From Bacteroidota bacterium (GTDB lineage Bacteria > Bacteroidota > Bacteroidia > AKYH767-A > OLB10), in assembly GCA_016721435.1 (NCBI GenBank), contig JADKIC010000015.1:46640-110639 (forward strand): 64,000 nt of DNA, given 5' to 3'. Both the position numbers and the translations under genes were made by a program. Each line of letters opens with the position of its first letter. Within the stretch, counting starts at the first letter, position 1. Positions 32,301-41,971 of this stretch are shown piece by piece. Below the pieces are notes generated by a model that did no database searches, was not told where the DNA came from, and saw nothing but the letters and a program-made list of their open reading frames with translations.

Positions 32301-33100
32301 GGCATACACGGTACTACCTACAATTTCCCAGCTATAACAAAAAATAGGATTCCCTAATGCAGGTATAACTATGGGAGTCCACATTTGTCCGCCATCAGTG
32401 GTAGAGTAACTGCCGTTAGATGTTCCGCAATATGCAGTGTCGCCTTTTGCTACCAGCGAATTAATGTTGGCGCTGAATGGAATATTATTACTGGCCGCAT
32501 TAAAAGTTGCACCTCCGTCTATAGACTTGTATACACCCGCCGATGTGGAAGCCCATAAGGTATTTCCACTGCTGAACAAATGATTCAAAGAAATTGAACG
32601 CTTAATGACTAGCCTGTGTAAGTCCAGCTTTGGCCATTATTCCCCGTTTTATACAATTCAACAGTTCCGGTTCCAAAATAAACTGCTGCATAAAGTTCAC
32701 CCTGATGCACCGCCAATTCATAAACATTTGTGAAATCCGGCAAAGTGTTGTCGGCCGCTATCCAGGTTAAACCCTGATTATTGCTGCTATAAACTCCCGT
32801 ATCACAGGCAACGAAGATTAAATTTCCTAATGCTTCGATATCCCTCGCATAAGGTTTGGGTAAGCCGGAAGAAACATCGGTCCAGCTATTCCCGGCATCA
32901 GTAGTTTTCCAAACACCAGTTCCGGTACTTCCATTGATATTGGAGGAGACGTAGATGGCCCCCTGGTGGTGAATAATTGTTTGCGGGCTGTTATAACCAT
33001 AAGGTCCATTTAAAGGTGTCCATGGTCCGGCTGCTGCAGCTATAAAGGCTTGAAGAATAAAGGTGAGTGTAATTAGGATGGAACGGTGATTGATCTTCAT
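29346..33100 (-). CDS. BNR-repeat and Ig-like T9SS type A surface protein (one frameshift)
   Basis: The merged protein of about 1,250 residues has a signal peptide (cleavage near AAAAG). The first 600 residues are a BNR/sortilin-type beta-propeller: many repeats of the form GVWKTTDAGNSWTDVSSG, VYKSIDGGATF and YSDDLGQSWNIYSSG with Asp-box turns. Next come four Ig-like domains of the pattern QPVSxTVCxGxxxxF ... YQWQVN ... YRCxV, each with two cysteines. It ends with a type A sorting domain (KISLFPNPATETITLSF). Frames break near 32610, where one base is missing between GQSWTYTG and the next stretch; the TTG at 32588 is not a separate start. It is likely displayed on the surface; BNR propellers bind or process glycans, but no catalytic set is visible. 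Confidence 0.87.
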
Positions 33101-33247
33101 GATGTAGTTGATGAGTTCGCATTTCAGTCAAAAGTCTTGCCGTAACAGGCTGAATAACTGAATTGTTAATGAAATGGTGGTTTAAACAGGAGATCAAAAA
33201 TAAGAAGATAACAGTGAAATCCGGCATTTTTGCCCGTATACATTTGC

Positions 33248-33255
33248 TATTTTTG
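33248..33255 (+). promoter_or_regulatory. -7 element immediately before the E1 alpha start
   Basis: TATTTTTG fits TAnnTTTG and ends 4 bases before ATG 33260. Transcription would then begin at or next to the start codon, which suggests a leaderless mRNA and rules out the upstream start at 33230. Confidence 0.5.
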
Positions 33256-33259
33256 CACA

Positions 33260-34330
33260 ATGTCCATAACAGCTTCGTCAACACATAGAACCGGACTCAG
33301 CACCGATTTACTGCTCAAAGCCTATCGATTAATGTGCACTGCCAAAGAGATGACAGTGCTTTATGAAGAGAAAGTTCAAATTACCGCCAAATACGTTCAT
33401 GCCACTTCTCGAGGGCATGAAGCGATTCAACTGGCTGTCGGTTTGCAATTGAAAGCACAGGATTATCTCAGTGCTTATTATCGCGATGATAGTATTTTAT
33501 TAGGAATTGGATTGCGTCCTTATGAGTTGATGTTACAACTGATGGCGAAGCGCGATGATCCTTTTTCTGGCGGTAGAACGTATTATTGCCATCCTAGTCT
33601 TAAGAGAGAAGGCATGCCTAAAATCCCGCACCAGAGTTCCGCAACGGGGATGCAAGCTATTCCAACTACCGGTGTGGCCATGGGCGTTCAATACATGTCA
33701 AAGATGGGCTTGCTCCCGGAAGGTGAGGAATTGCCAATAGTCATTTGTTCTCTGGGAGATGCCTCTGTTACGGAAGGTGAAGTAGCAGAAGCTTTTCAGA
33801 TGGCAGCATTAAAACAGTTTCCGATTATCTATGTTGTGCAGGACAATGAATGGGACATATCTGCCACCGCAGCGGAAACCAGAGCCATGAATGCCTTTGA
33901 ATATGCAAAGGGCTTTAAAGGTTTGGAAGCCGTGAGTATCGATGGTACAGATTTTTTTACCTGTTATGATACCATGAACAGGATTATGTCATCTGTCAGA
34001 AAGAATCCGCGTCCATGGCTGGTACATGCTACCGTTCCCTTGTTGAATCATCATACTTCCGGAGTTCGCAAGGAGTGGTATCGACATGATTTGGAGCAGG
34101 CGGCCTTGCGTGATCCTTTGCCTCGCTTTCGGGCTGAATTGCTGGAATCAGGTATTTCGGAAAATGAACTTTTAGAAATGGAAGCACTTGCTTATACGAC
34201 AGTAAGAGCTGATTTTGAGGAAGCGTTTAAGGCAGAAGATCCTCGTCCGGAAGACCTCTTACGCACGATTTTGCTCCTACACCTGTACTATCAGAAGCAG
34301 GAGAGAGAAGTCCGGCAGGAGGAGAAGTAA
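33260..34330 (+). CDS. 2-oxoacid dehydrogenase E1 component, alpha part
   Basis: The E1 component decarboxylates a 2-oxoacid with thiamine diphosphate and passes the acyl group to the E2 lipoyl domain. The 356-residue alpha part shows YVHATSRGHEAIQLAVG, the YYRDDSILLGIG segment, the ThDP-binding motif GDASVTEGEVAEAFQ ending QDNEW (about residues 166-198), and NHHTSGVRKEWYRHDLE. The ATG at 33260 gives MSITASSTHRTG; ten extra codons upstream overlap the promoter. The next gene encodes the beta part two bases downstream. Bacteroidota often fuse alpha and beta in one chain of about 650-690 residues, so the stop at 34330 may be another one-base error. Branched-chain 2-oxoacids are the likeliest substrate, but the sequence does not prove it. 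Confidence 0.9.
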   Translation: MSITASSTHRTGLSTDLLLKAYRLMCTAKEMTVLYEEKVQITAKYVHATSRGHEAIQLAVGLQLKAQDYLSAYYRDDSILLGIGLRPYELMLQLMAKRDDPFSGGRTYYCHPSLKREGMPKIPHQSSATGMQAIPTTGVAMGVQYMSKMGLLPEGEELPIVICSLGDASVTEGEVAEAFQMAALKQFPIIYVVQDNEWDISATAAETRAMNAFEYAKGFKGLEAVSIDGTDFFTCYDTMNRIMSSVRKNPRPWLVHATVPLLNHHTSGVRKEWYRHDLEQAALRDPLPRFRAELLESGISENELLEMEALAYTTVRADFEEAFKAEDPRPEDLLRTILLLHLYYQKQEREVRQEEK

Positions 34331-34332
34331 AG

Positions 34333-35337
34333 GTGATGGTAGACTGTGCACTATTCGCTATTCAGGAGTTAATGGAGAAGCATAAGGAGTGTTTATTGTA
34401 TGGGCAGGATGTAGGGGGAAGATTAGGAGGTGTTTTTAGAGAGGCGGCTACACTGGCGCAAAAATTTGGAGATGAGAGGGTATTTAACACACCGATTCAG
34501 GAAGCTTTCATTGTGGGCAGTACAGTGGGAATGAGCGCGACAGGTTGTAAGCCGATTGTCGAAGTGCAGTTTGCGGATTATATCTGGCCGGGCTTAAATC
34601 AATTGTTCACGGAAGTAAGTCGTTCCTGTTATCTTACCAATGGGAAATGGCCGGTGAGCTGTATCATTCGTGTTCCGATTGGTGCCTATGGCAGCGGTGG
34701 CCCCTATCATTCCACCAGTATTGAAAGTGTATTGACGAATATCAGAGGAATTAAAATTTGCTATCCTTCTACAGGAGCAGATTTGAAAGGATTGATGAAA
34801 GCAGCTTATTATGATCCTAATCCTGTGGTCATGCTGGAACATAAAGGCTTGTATTGGTCGAAGATAAAAGGCACAGAGGACGCCAAAACGGTTGAACCTG
34901 CTGAAGATTATATATTACCATTGGGAAAGGCGCGTATAGTGGTGGAGGCAGCAACATCTGCAACTTCGGATACGCTTACCGTTATAACCTACGGTATGGG
35001 GGTATACTGGTCAGGAAATGCAGCAAAAAATTATCCCGGACAAATTGAAATCATTGATCTTCGCACATTGGTCCCGCTCGATACCGAAACTGTTTTTACC
35101 TCCGTGCGGAAGCATAGTAAATGCCTTGTCGTAACAGAAGAGCCGGTGCATAATTCTTTTGCGCAATCCTTAGCCGGTCGTATTCAGCAGGAATGTTTTA
35201 CTTCGCTTGATGCTCCTGTACGGGTCATAGGTGCGGAGAATATGCCTGCGATACCATTGAATAGTACTTTAGAAGCCACTATGTTGCCTAACGCTGAAAA
35301 AGTAGGTCGGGCGATGGAAGCTCTTTTGAAATTCTAA
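34333..35337 (+). CDS. 2-oxoacid dehydrogenase E1 component, beta part
   Basis: The beta part of E1 completes the ThDP site and contacts E2. Family landmarks are LLYGQDVGGRLGGVFR, NTPIQEAFIVGSTVGM, EVQFADYIWPGLNQL, VPIGAYGSGGPYHS, and EIIDLRTLVPLDTETV in the C-terminal transketolase domain. The start is GTG 34333, two bases after the alpha stop, and no ribosome-binding site is evident. The frame is open upstream (GEVKV precedes), which allows either translational coupling or a fused chain broken by an indel near 34325. The next gene is miaE, 18 bases downstream. Confidence 0.9.
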   Translation: MMVDCALFAIQELMEKHKECLLYGQDVGGRLGGVFREAATLAQKFGDERVFNTPIQEAFIVGSTVGMSATGCKPIVEVQFADYIWPGLNQLFTEVSRSCYLTNGKWPVSCIIRVPIGAYGSGGPYHSTSIESVLTNIRGIKICYPSTGADLKGLMKAAYYDPNPVVMLEHKGLYWSKIKGTEDAKTVEPAEDYILPLGKARIVVEAATSATSDTLTVITYGMGVYWSGNAAKNYPGQIEIIDLRTLVPLDTETVFTSVRKHSKCLVVTEEPVHNSFAQSLAGRIQQECFTSLDAPVRVIGAENMPAIPLNSTLEATMLPNAEKVGRAMEALLKF

Positions 35338-35355
35338 CTTGTAAATAAATCCTGT

Positions 35356-35939
35356 ATGTTCCGTTTAAAGCTTCCGACTGATCCGCGTTGGGTAAATATC
35401 GTGGAAAAAAATATTGAAGAAATATTGACCGACCATGCCTATTGTGAGCAAAAGGCGGCATCGAATGCCATCACTATCGTTGTAAAAAATCCTGAAAAGA
35501 GTGATTTGGTAAAGGCGGTGTTGGAAGTGGCACAGGAAGAGCTGCAGCATTTTCAAATGGTGCATGATAAGTTGCTGGAACGGGGGTTTGTATTAGGACG
35601 TGAAAGAAAGGATGAATATGTAAATTTATTGTATGACTTCATGCGAAAGGGCGGATCTTCTGCGCAGCAACTGTTAGATAGATTATTATTTGCTGCCATG
35701 ATAGAAGCGCGCAGCTGTGAACGATTTAAAGTACTTTCAGAAAACATCAAGGACGATGATCTTCGTGTTTTTTACCATGAACTAATGGTAAGTGAAGCGA
35801 ATCATTATACGTTGTTTTTAAATTTTGCCAGGAAATACGGGGAAGGAGAGAGGATGTGGAAAAGCGCTGGCAGGAATGGCTCGATTATGAGGGAGAAATT
35901 ATTCAGGGTTTCGGGAAGAAGGAAACCATTCACGGTTGA
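35356..35939 (+). CDS. miaE: tRNA-(ms2io6A)-hydroxylase (frameshift near the end)
   Basis: MiaE is a di-iron monooxygenase that hydroxylates the isopentenyl group of ms2i6A37 in tRNA. The 194-residue protein is all helical and shows the iron ligands in pattern: AYCEQKAASNAI, EVAQEELQHFQMVHDKL (Glu and His), LFAAMIEARSCERFKVLSE, and MVSEANHYTLF. The unrepaired frame ends in a non-family tail overlapping the next gene. Restoring one base near 35848 gives EDVEKRWQEWLDYEGEI and a stop at 35937-35939, which abuts the convergent dehydratase exactly. It follows the E1 genes, apparently in the same operon, without an obvious functional link. Confidence 0.92.
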
Positions 35940-37825
35940 TCAGTGTTGAACCGTCGTAGGGATGTCTAGTTTTTCAAATTCAGAATTCTTGCTTAAAAAC
36001 TCAGGAACAATTTCTTTCATCTTTCGCACGATCGCCTCGTTGTTCTGCTCGTGGAAAAGAGCAATCAATTGGGCGATTTCTTCTTTTACACTTGTATAAT
36101 CATACTCCTTCACCTTGGCAATCATTATTTTTTTATGATGGGTGGGTATGGTGTTTTCTTCATTCGCCAGCAATTCTTCGTAGAGTTTTTCTCCCGGACG
36201 AATACCGGTATAATTGATCTGAATATCTTTTCCGAGTTCAAGTCCGCTTAATTGTATCATCTTCTTCGCCAGGTCGTCTATGCGTACCGGCTGGCCCATA
36301 TCGAAAATAAATATCTCCCCGCCATTACCCAGCGTTCCCGCTTCCAAAACCAGTTGACAGGCTTCACTGATCGTCATGAAGTACCTGGTGATATCAGGAT
36401 GTGTTACAGTTAAAGGTTGTCCGGCATCAATTTGCTTCTTAAATCTCGGTATGACGCTTCCGTTAGAGCCTAGGACGTTGCCGAAGCGCGTGGTAATGAA
36501 TCTTGTTTTTCCCAGTTGATTCATGGCCTGCGTATAGATTTCTGCAATACGTTTAGTGGCACCCATTATATTGGTAGGATTCACCGCTTTATCGGTACTG
36601 ATCATGACAAATTTCTTTGCATCGTATTCAATAGCCAGATCAGCAACGGTCTTGGTTCCTAAAACATTATTCAGGATAGATTCACTGGGGTTCAATTCCA
36701 TGACCGGCACATGCTTATACGCTGCAGCGTGAAAAATAATTTCCGGACGAAAGGTGCGGAAGACATTGCGCATACGTTCTGCATTTCGAATGTCGCCGAT
36801 CACCATTTCTACCCGTTGCATTTTTGTTTCCGGGTGATCTTTTAGCTCTAGTTCTAATTCGTAAAGCGGAGATTCTGCAATGTCAAGGATAACAAGCAAC
36901 TTCGGATGGAAGGGTAAAATCTGGCGGACAATTTCACTGCCAATAGAACCCGCTGCACCGGTCACCAGAATGACTTTTCCGGTGAGTTCTTCTTTTATTT
37001 TTTCGAGATGTAATTGAATCGGATCGCGTCCGAGTAAATCTTCAATATTCACCTTGCGGATTTGTTTAAAGCTCAAAGATCCATTGATCCAGGAGCGAAC
37101 AGGGGGCACATTCAATACCCGGATATTGTGCTTTAGAGAGGATTCCACAATGTACTGCTTCCGCTCAGGACTGATATTCTGTATGGCAATAATCAGATTT
37201 TTGATATTCCCCTTCACTAATAGATGCTCCAGATTATCGGAATGGTGAATCGTAATTCCTTCCAGTTTTTTGCCTGCCTTTTTACATTGTCATCAATAAA
37301 TCCCACAACCTTGTAGTTGGTTCCGCATCTCTGTCTAAGGTTCTTTTGTGATAAGTCCGGCTTCACCTGCACCATAAATTAAAATTCGGTTTTCCGCTGC
37401 TGGGATTTTTCAATTCCATATAAACGACCTTCACCAAAAGGCGACCGGTAATCATAAGAAAAACGGTAAGGAGAAATTCAATGATGATGATAGAAAAAGG
37501 AACGAGATAAGCTTCATTATATTGATAACTGATAAGATTGTTGAAGGCCATAACTACTGACCCTCCGGCAAGCGTTAGCAGAATTCTGAGGGAATCCCGG
37601 TGCCTGTATATCGGATTATACCTTTATAGGTTTTAATGATCAGAAAAGAAAAAATCGAACTGCGAGGACGAACGGAATGACCGTAGGAAATGTATTACTT
37701 TCTGAAACCGGTATACGGAAATTGAAACGTAATTGGTAAGCTACCAGCAATGCGAATATGCAAATCAGCATATCAGCAATGAGTACAAGAATACTGGGTG
37801 TATTTTTATCAAATACTCCTTTCAT
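35940..37825 (-). CDS. CapD/PglF-type nucleotide-sugar 4,6-dehydratase, membrane-bound (several frameshifts)
   Basis: This class makes 4-keto-6-deoxy UDP-sugars for capsule, O-antigen or protein glycans. The C-terminal 420 residues are intact: LTGKVILVTGAAGSIGSE binds NAD, YKHVPVMELNP follows, and the active site is STDKAVNPTNIMGATKR, in which methionine replaces the tyrosine of the usual YxxxK, a hallmark of the inverting PglF/FlaA1/WbpM group. The upstream 600 bases encode its N-terminal membrane region (ILVLIADMLICIFALLVAYQLRFNF; IIIIEFLLTVFLMITGRLLV) and a second Rossmann part, scattered over three frames by at least three indels between 37218 and 37660. The start is ATG 37825, just after a -7 element at 37852. 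Surface-glycan genes follow on the other strand. Confidence 0.87.
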
Positions 37826-37851
37826 GGAGTTTAGCTTTTTTGAATCCGTTG

Positions 37852-37859
37852 CAAATTTA
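37852..37859 (-). promoter_or_regulatory. -7 element of the 4,6-dehydratase gene
   Basis: The minus strand reads TAAATTTG, matching TAnnTTTG, 26 bases before ATG 37825. It makes the alternative ATG at 37864 unlikely. Confidence 0.45.
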
Positions 37860-37922
37860 TGCAATTATTTGCTCTTGAGTATTTTGAGATAGCATTGCAA
37901 TAAGACTTTTCAAAAAAATGTC

Positions 37923-37930
37923 TATTTTTG
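37923..37930 (+). promoter_or_regulatory. -7 element of the epimerase gene
   Basis: TATTTTTG fits TAnnTTTG and ends 18 bases before ATG 37949. With the element at 37852 it forms a divergent promoter pair for two glycan-related genes. Confidence 0.45.
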
Positions 37931-37948
37931 GTCTCTATTTAAATAAAT

Positions 37949-38943
37949 ATGCCAATTTCATTAGTGACCGGTGGAGCCGGTTTTATTGGTGCACATGTAA
38001 CCAATGAATTGATAAACAGAGGGCATCAGGTCATTGTGTTGGATGACCTGAGTGGAGGCTTTCAGGAAAATGTGAACCCGAAAGCCACTTTTGTGCAAGG
38101 ATCTGTGATGGACCATGCCCTGTTAGAGCAATTGTTTGACAAGCATAAATTTGAATACGTTTATCATCTCGCCGCCTATGCTGCAGAAGGACTCAGCCAT
38201 TTTATCAAGCGATTCAATTACAATAATAATCTCATTGGAAGTATTAACCTGATAAACGAATCTGTGAAGCATAAGGTGAAATGTTTTGTCTTTACTTCCT
38301 CCATTGCTGTTTATGGGAAAGGACAATTGCCCATGCGGGAAGAAATGTTGCCGGAGCCTGAAGATCCTTATGGAATTTCTAAACTGGCAGTAGAGATGGA
38401 TCTGAAATGCACGCATGAAATGTTCGGCTTGAATTATATCATTTTCCGTCCGCATAATGTATACGGAGAGTATCAAAATCTCGGCGATAAATATAGAAAT
38501 GTAGTCGGTATTTTTATGAATCAACTGATGCAGGATATGCCCCTCACTATTTTTGGTGATGGTAGTCAGACAAGGGCATTTAGTTATATCGGCGATGTAG
38601 CCCCTTATATCGCGGAAAGCGTAAATATTCCTGCAGCCTACAATCAGGTTTTTAACATTGGAGCGGACCAGGATTTTCAGTCAATGACCTCGCGGGTACA
38701 GTCTGTGAAGTGTTAGGTGTTAAAGGGCAAATTCGCCATGTAGAGGCAAGAAATGAAGTATTACATGCTTACGCGGATCATACTAAAGTGCAACGTATAT
38801 TTGATATCAACACACATTATACCTTAAAGGAAGGACTGCAAAAGATGGCGGATTGGGCCAAAACTTCCGGTATACGAAGAAGTACGAAATTTAGTGGTAT
38901 TGAAATAACAGAGAAACTTCCGCCGGTTTGGCTGGAAGATTAA
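37949..38943 (+). CDS. NAD-dependent nucleotide-sugar epimerase/dehydratase (one frameshift)
   Basis: This is an extended short-chain dehydrogenase acting on nucleotide sugars, similar to UDP-glucose 4-epimerase. The Rossmann motif TGGAGFIGAH is at residues 7-16, SSIAVYG gives the catalytic serine, and DPYGISK gives Tyr-x3-Lys. The C-terminal substrate-binding part (AGTVCEVLGVKGQIRHVEAR) continues in another frame after about 38693; one base restores it. The merged length of about 331 residues suits the family. The next gene, a glycosyltransferase, starts 23 bases downstream, so both probably build the same surface glycan. Confidence 0.88.
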
Positions 38944-38966
38944 CAGATCATACCCGAAAATTAATC

Positions 38967-40058
38967 GTGAAGCAAGTATTGATCATTACCGCGCATCGAA
39001 AAGACCGTGCGCCCAATCAGCGGTTCAGGTTTGAACAGTATATTGATTTTTTGGAGCAGAATGGATTTCATTGTCATTTTTCGCATTTGATTTCAGAAGA
39101 AGATGATAAGGTGCTGTATAGACCCGGTCATTATTTTTTAAAGGCAACGATTGCATTAAAGGCGGCAATGAAACGTGTCAGGGATGTTATTTCAAGAAAT
39201 AAATTCGATTTGATTTTTATTTGCAGAGAGGGTTTCCTTACCGGAACAACCATCTTTGAAGAGATGTTGCATAAATCTCATGCGCCTATTATTTATGACT
39301 TTGATGATGCCATCTGGCATTTTGATGTTTCCGATGCCAATAAAAAATTTGGATGGATGAAAAATCCCGGTAAAACTGCAAAGCTGATTAGTATGGCCGA
39401 CCTTGTTTTCGCCGGGAATGAATATCTCGCGGATTATGCCAGGCACCACAATGACCATGTCGTCATTATCCCCACCACCATTGATACAGACGAGTATTTG
39501 CCGGTTCCTTTCAGAGATAAGTTCCCCATATGTATCGGATGGAGTGGGTCTATAACCACCATTCGTCATTTTGAGATGGCAGTGCCGGTGCTGAAAGCCA
39601 TCAAGGCTAAATATGGCGATCGGGTAACCTTTAAAGTGATTGGTGATGGTAATTACCAAATGAAAGAACTTGGGATTGTTGGGATTCCCTGGAAGAAGGA
39701 TACAGAACTGCAGGAGCTTTCCGAAATTGATATTGGTATAATGCCCTTGCCTGACGACGAATGGGCTAAAGGAAAATGCGGACTCAAAGGTTTGCAGTAC
39801 ATGGCGTTGAGTATTGCAACAGTGATGTCGCCGGTTGGAGTGAATACAGAGATTATCCGCGACGAAGAAAATGGAATGCTTGCTGCGACAACAAGTGAAT
39901 GGATAGAAAAACTTAGTGCGTTGATTGATAATCCTTCCCTTCGCCGGTTATGTGCAGAAAATGGTCGAAAAACTGTCGAAAAGGAGTACTCGGTTAAAGC
40001 TTTACAGCCTGCTTACCTAAAATATTTTCGTGATCTGACTGAGCAAAAAAAGCATTAA
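38967..40058 (+). CDS. Glycosyltransferase, GT-B fold
   Basis: The 363-residue protein resembles family GT4/GT1-type glycosyltransferases, which transfer sugars from nucleotide donors. The N-terminal half carries VLIITAHRKDRAPNQRFRFEQY and YDFDDAIWHFDV; the C-terminal half has IGWSGSITTIRH, VGIPWKKDTELQELSEIDIGIMPLPDDEWAKGKCGLKGLQYMA and the donor-site region, ending SALIDNPSLRRLCAENGRKTVEKEYS. GTG at 38967 gives the family-like start MKQVLIITAHRK; the open frame upstream overlaps the preceding gene. It follows the epimerase by 23 bases. Acceptor and donor sugars cannot be named. Confidence 0.87.
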   Translation: MKQVLIITAHRKDRAPNQRFRFEQYIDFLEQNGFHCHFSHLISEEDDKVLYRPGHYFLKATIALKAAMKRVRDVISRNKFDLIFICREGFLTGTTIFEEMLHKSHAPIIYDFDDAIWHFDVSDANKKFGWMKNPGKTAKLISMADLVFAGNEYLADYARHHNDHVVIIPTTIDTDEYLPVPFRDKFPICIGWSGSITTIRHFEMAVPVLKAIKAKYGDRVTFKVIGDGNYQMKELGIVGIPWKKDTELQELSEIDIGIMPLPDDEWAKGKCGLKGLQYMALSIATVMSPVGVNTEIIRDEENGMLAATTSEWIEKLSALIDNPSLRRLCAENGRKTVEKEYSVKALQPAYLKYFRDLTEQKKH

Positions 40059-40063
40059 ATTTG
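40056..40063 (+). promoter_or_regulatory. -7 element upstream of gcvT
   Basis: TAAATTTG fits TAnnTTTG, overlapping the stop of the glycosyltransferase and 18 bases before ATG 40082. gcvT therefore probably has its own promoter. Confidence 0.45.
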
Positions 40064-40081
40064 CCTACTTAAATTATTGTA

Positions 40082-41182
40082 ATGATGACTTCACAAACCG
40101 CTGAGTTAAGGCTGACTGCTTTAACAGATATACATCAAGGACTTGGTGCTAAAATGGTGCCTTTTGCCGGATATCTGATGCCAGTTCAGTACGAAGGTAT
40201 TACTGTTGAACACGATACCGTACGTAACAAAGTTGGCGTTTTTGATGTGTCACACACAGGTGAATTCATCTTAAAGGACCGGGAGCCCTCGATCTGATTC
40301 AAGAGTGACGAGTAATGATGCTTCAAAATTGACTCGGAAAGGCGCAATACAGCTGCCTTCCTAATAAAAAAGGTGGTATCGTAGATGATTTAATCGTTTA
40401 TTATCTCGAGGATGGTCATTGGATGTTGGTGGTAAATGCTTCCAATATCGACAAAGATTGGGAATGGATTCAAAATTTCAATACAGCTAAAGTGGAGATG
40501 CATAACATCTCAGAGAAAACTTCCTTATTGGCTGTGCAGGGTCCCTTAGCCATGGATACCATTAAAAAACTGACTTCGGTTGATTTATCGTCAATTCCAT
40601 ATTACTCTTTTGCCAAAGGTGAATTAGCCGGTTGTAAAAATGTTCTGATTTCAAATACAGGATATACCGGTGCCGGTGGCTTCGAACTATATTTCGAGAA
40701 TCAATACGCAGAAACGATTTGGAACGCCCTCATGGAAGCAGGTAAGGAGTTTGGGATGAAGCCCTGTGGATTGGGTGCCCGTGATACCTTGCGACTTGAA
40801 ATGGGTTTTTGCCTATGGAAATGATATTGATGATAACACCTCTCCATTAGAAGCCGGTCTGGGCTGGATAACAAAGTTCACAAAGGAATTTACCAATAGT
40901 GTTGCTTTGAAAGCACAGAAAGAAGCAGGAGTGCAGCGTAAGCTCGTCGGTTTCGAAATGAAAGAGAAAGGAATTCCCCGTCATGGATATGAGATCATGA
41001 ATGCGAGTGGTGATGTTGTAGGTGTGGTGACATCCGGTACACAGTCGCCCTCCCTGCAGAAAGCTATCGGTATGGGATATGTGCATATCGATCATTCTGC
41101 TGAAAATTCAGAAGTATTTATTAAAATCAGAGATAAAGCTATTAAAGCAAGTGTTGTTAAAACCCCTTTTTTGAAAAAGTAA
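40082..41182 (+). CDS. gcvT: Aminomethyltransferase of the glycine cleavage system (at least three frameshifts)
   Basis: GcvT (T-protein) releases ammonia from the aminomethyl-lipoyl H-protein and forms methylene-tetrahydrofolate. Recognisable parts are LGAKMVPFAGYLMPVQYEGI and VGVFDVSHTGEF at the N-terminus, SCLPNKKGGIVDDLIVYYL in the middle, NTGYTGAGGFELYF and GLGARDTLRLEMGF, then RHGYEIMNASGDVVGVVTSG. Breaks occur near 40279 (a G lost before GPGALDLIQ), near 40340 (two bases lost in LTPGKAQYS) and near 40806 (one base in FCLYGND). The repaired length of about 368 residues is normal. No gcvH or gcvP is nearby. The pattern of several single-base losses in a metabolic gene argues for sequence errors. 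Confidence 0.92.
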
Positions 41183-41193
41183 ACTAAGAAATA

Positions 41194-41934
41194 TTGAGTT
41201 CCACGGTAAATAATTCTAACCGAACAGTAGAAGTCTGCTTCTCTCCGGCATTGATCCAATTGCATGATGTCACCTCTTCAATCGTTGTAGTGATTGATGT
41301 GCTGCGGGCTACATCATCGATGTGCGTTGCTTTTGCAAATGGGGTGAGAAGTGTGGTTCCCGTGGCAACAGTGGAAGAAAGTGAGGCATATCGGGCAAAA
41401 GGTTTTCTCGTTGGGGCAGAACGGAACGGTGAAATGATAGATGGTTTTGATCTCGGAAATTCGCCATTTAGCTATATGGATCCACGAGTAAAGGACAAGG
41501 ATATCGCCCTCTCTACAACCAATGGTACACAGGCAATTGCTGCTGCGAAGGATGCCTATATGCTGGTGGCAGGTTCTTTTCTGAATCTGGATATTCTCTG
41601 CGAATGGCTGTTGACACAAGATAAAAATGTGCTGCTTTTATGCTCGGGCTGGAAGAACTCATTTAATTTGGAAGATACGCTATTTGCCGGCGCCGTGGCG
41701 GAGAAGTTGTTGCCGCATTTTGAATTGAACAGAATGAGGGATGCTGTGCTGGCTTCCGTTCATCTCTACGGATTAGCAAAAAATGATTTGAATACTTTTC
41801 TCGAACAAAGTTCCCACAGGAAACGGCTCGAGAAACTACATATTAGTAAAGATATCGAGTATTGCCTTACATTGAATCAGGCTCCGGTCATTCCGGTGCT
41901 TGTTGATGGTGTATTGGTGAAGCTTACCGCTTGA
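41194..41934 (+). CDS. comB: ComB-like 2-phosphosulfolactate phosphatase
   Basis: ComB hydrolyses 2-phosphosulfolactate to sulfolactate in the coenzyme M pathway of methanogens, and homologues are widespread in bacteria. The 246-residue protein shows the family core: RTVEVCFSPALI, VVVIDVLRATSSMCVAFANG, VGAERNGEMIDGFDLGNSP, ALSTTNGTQAI and LLLCSGWKNSFNLEDTLFAGAV. The start is TTG 41194, 11 bases after gcvT; no ATG precedes the conserved region. Genes comA, comC and comDE are not seen. In a bacterium the product may feed sulfonate metabolism rather than coenzyme M. Confidence 0.88.
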   Translation: MSSTVNNSNRTVEVCFSPALIQLHDVTSSIVVVIDVLRATSSMCVAFANGVRSVVPVATVEESEAYRAKGFLVGAERNGEMIDGFDLGNSPFSYMDPRVKDKDIALSTTNGTQAIAAAKDAYMLVAGSFLNLDILCEWLLTQDKNVLLLCSGWKNSFNLEDTLFAGAVAEKLLPHFELNRMRDAVLASVHLYGLAKNDLNTFLEQSSHRKRLEKLHISKDIEYCLTLNQAPVIPVLVDGVLVKLTA

Positions 41935-41971
41935 TTTTCATATCAGCGAAAACGTTATTTTAATTGAAACG

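Noticed and set aside
35940..37217. Stand-alone soluble dehydratase starting at 37217
   Set aside because: The upstream 600 bases encode the membrane region and second Rossmann part of the PglF/CapD type in shifted frames, and a -7 element precedes ATG 37825.
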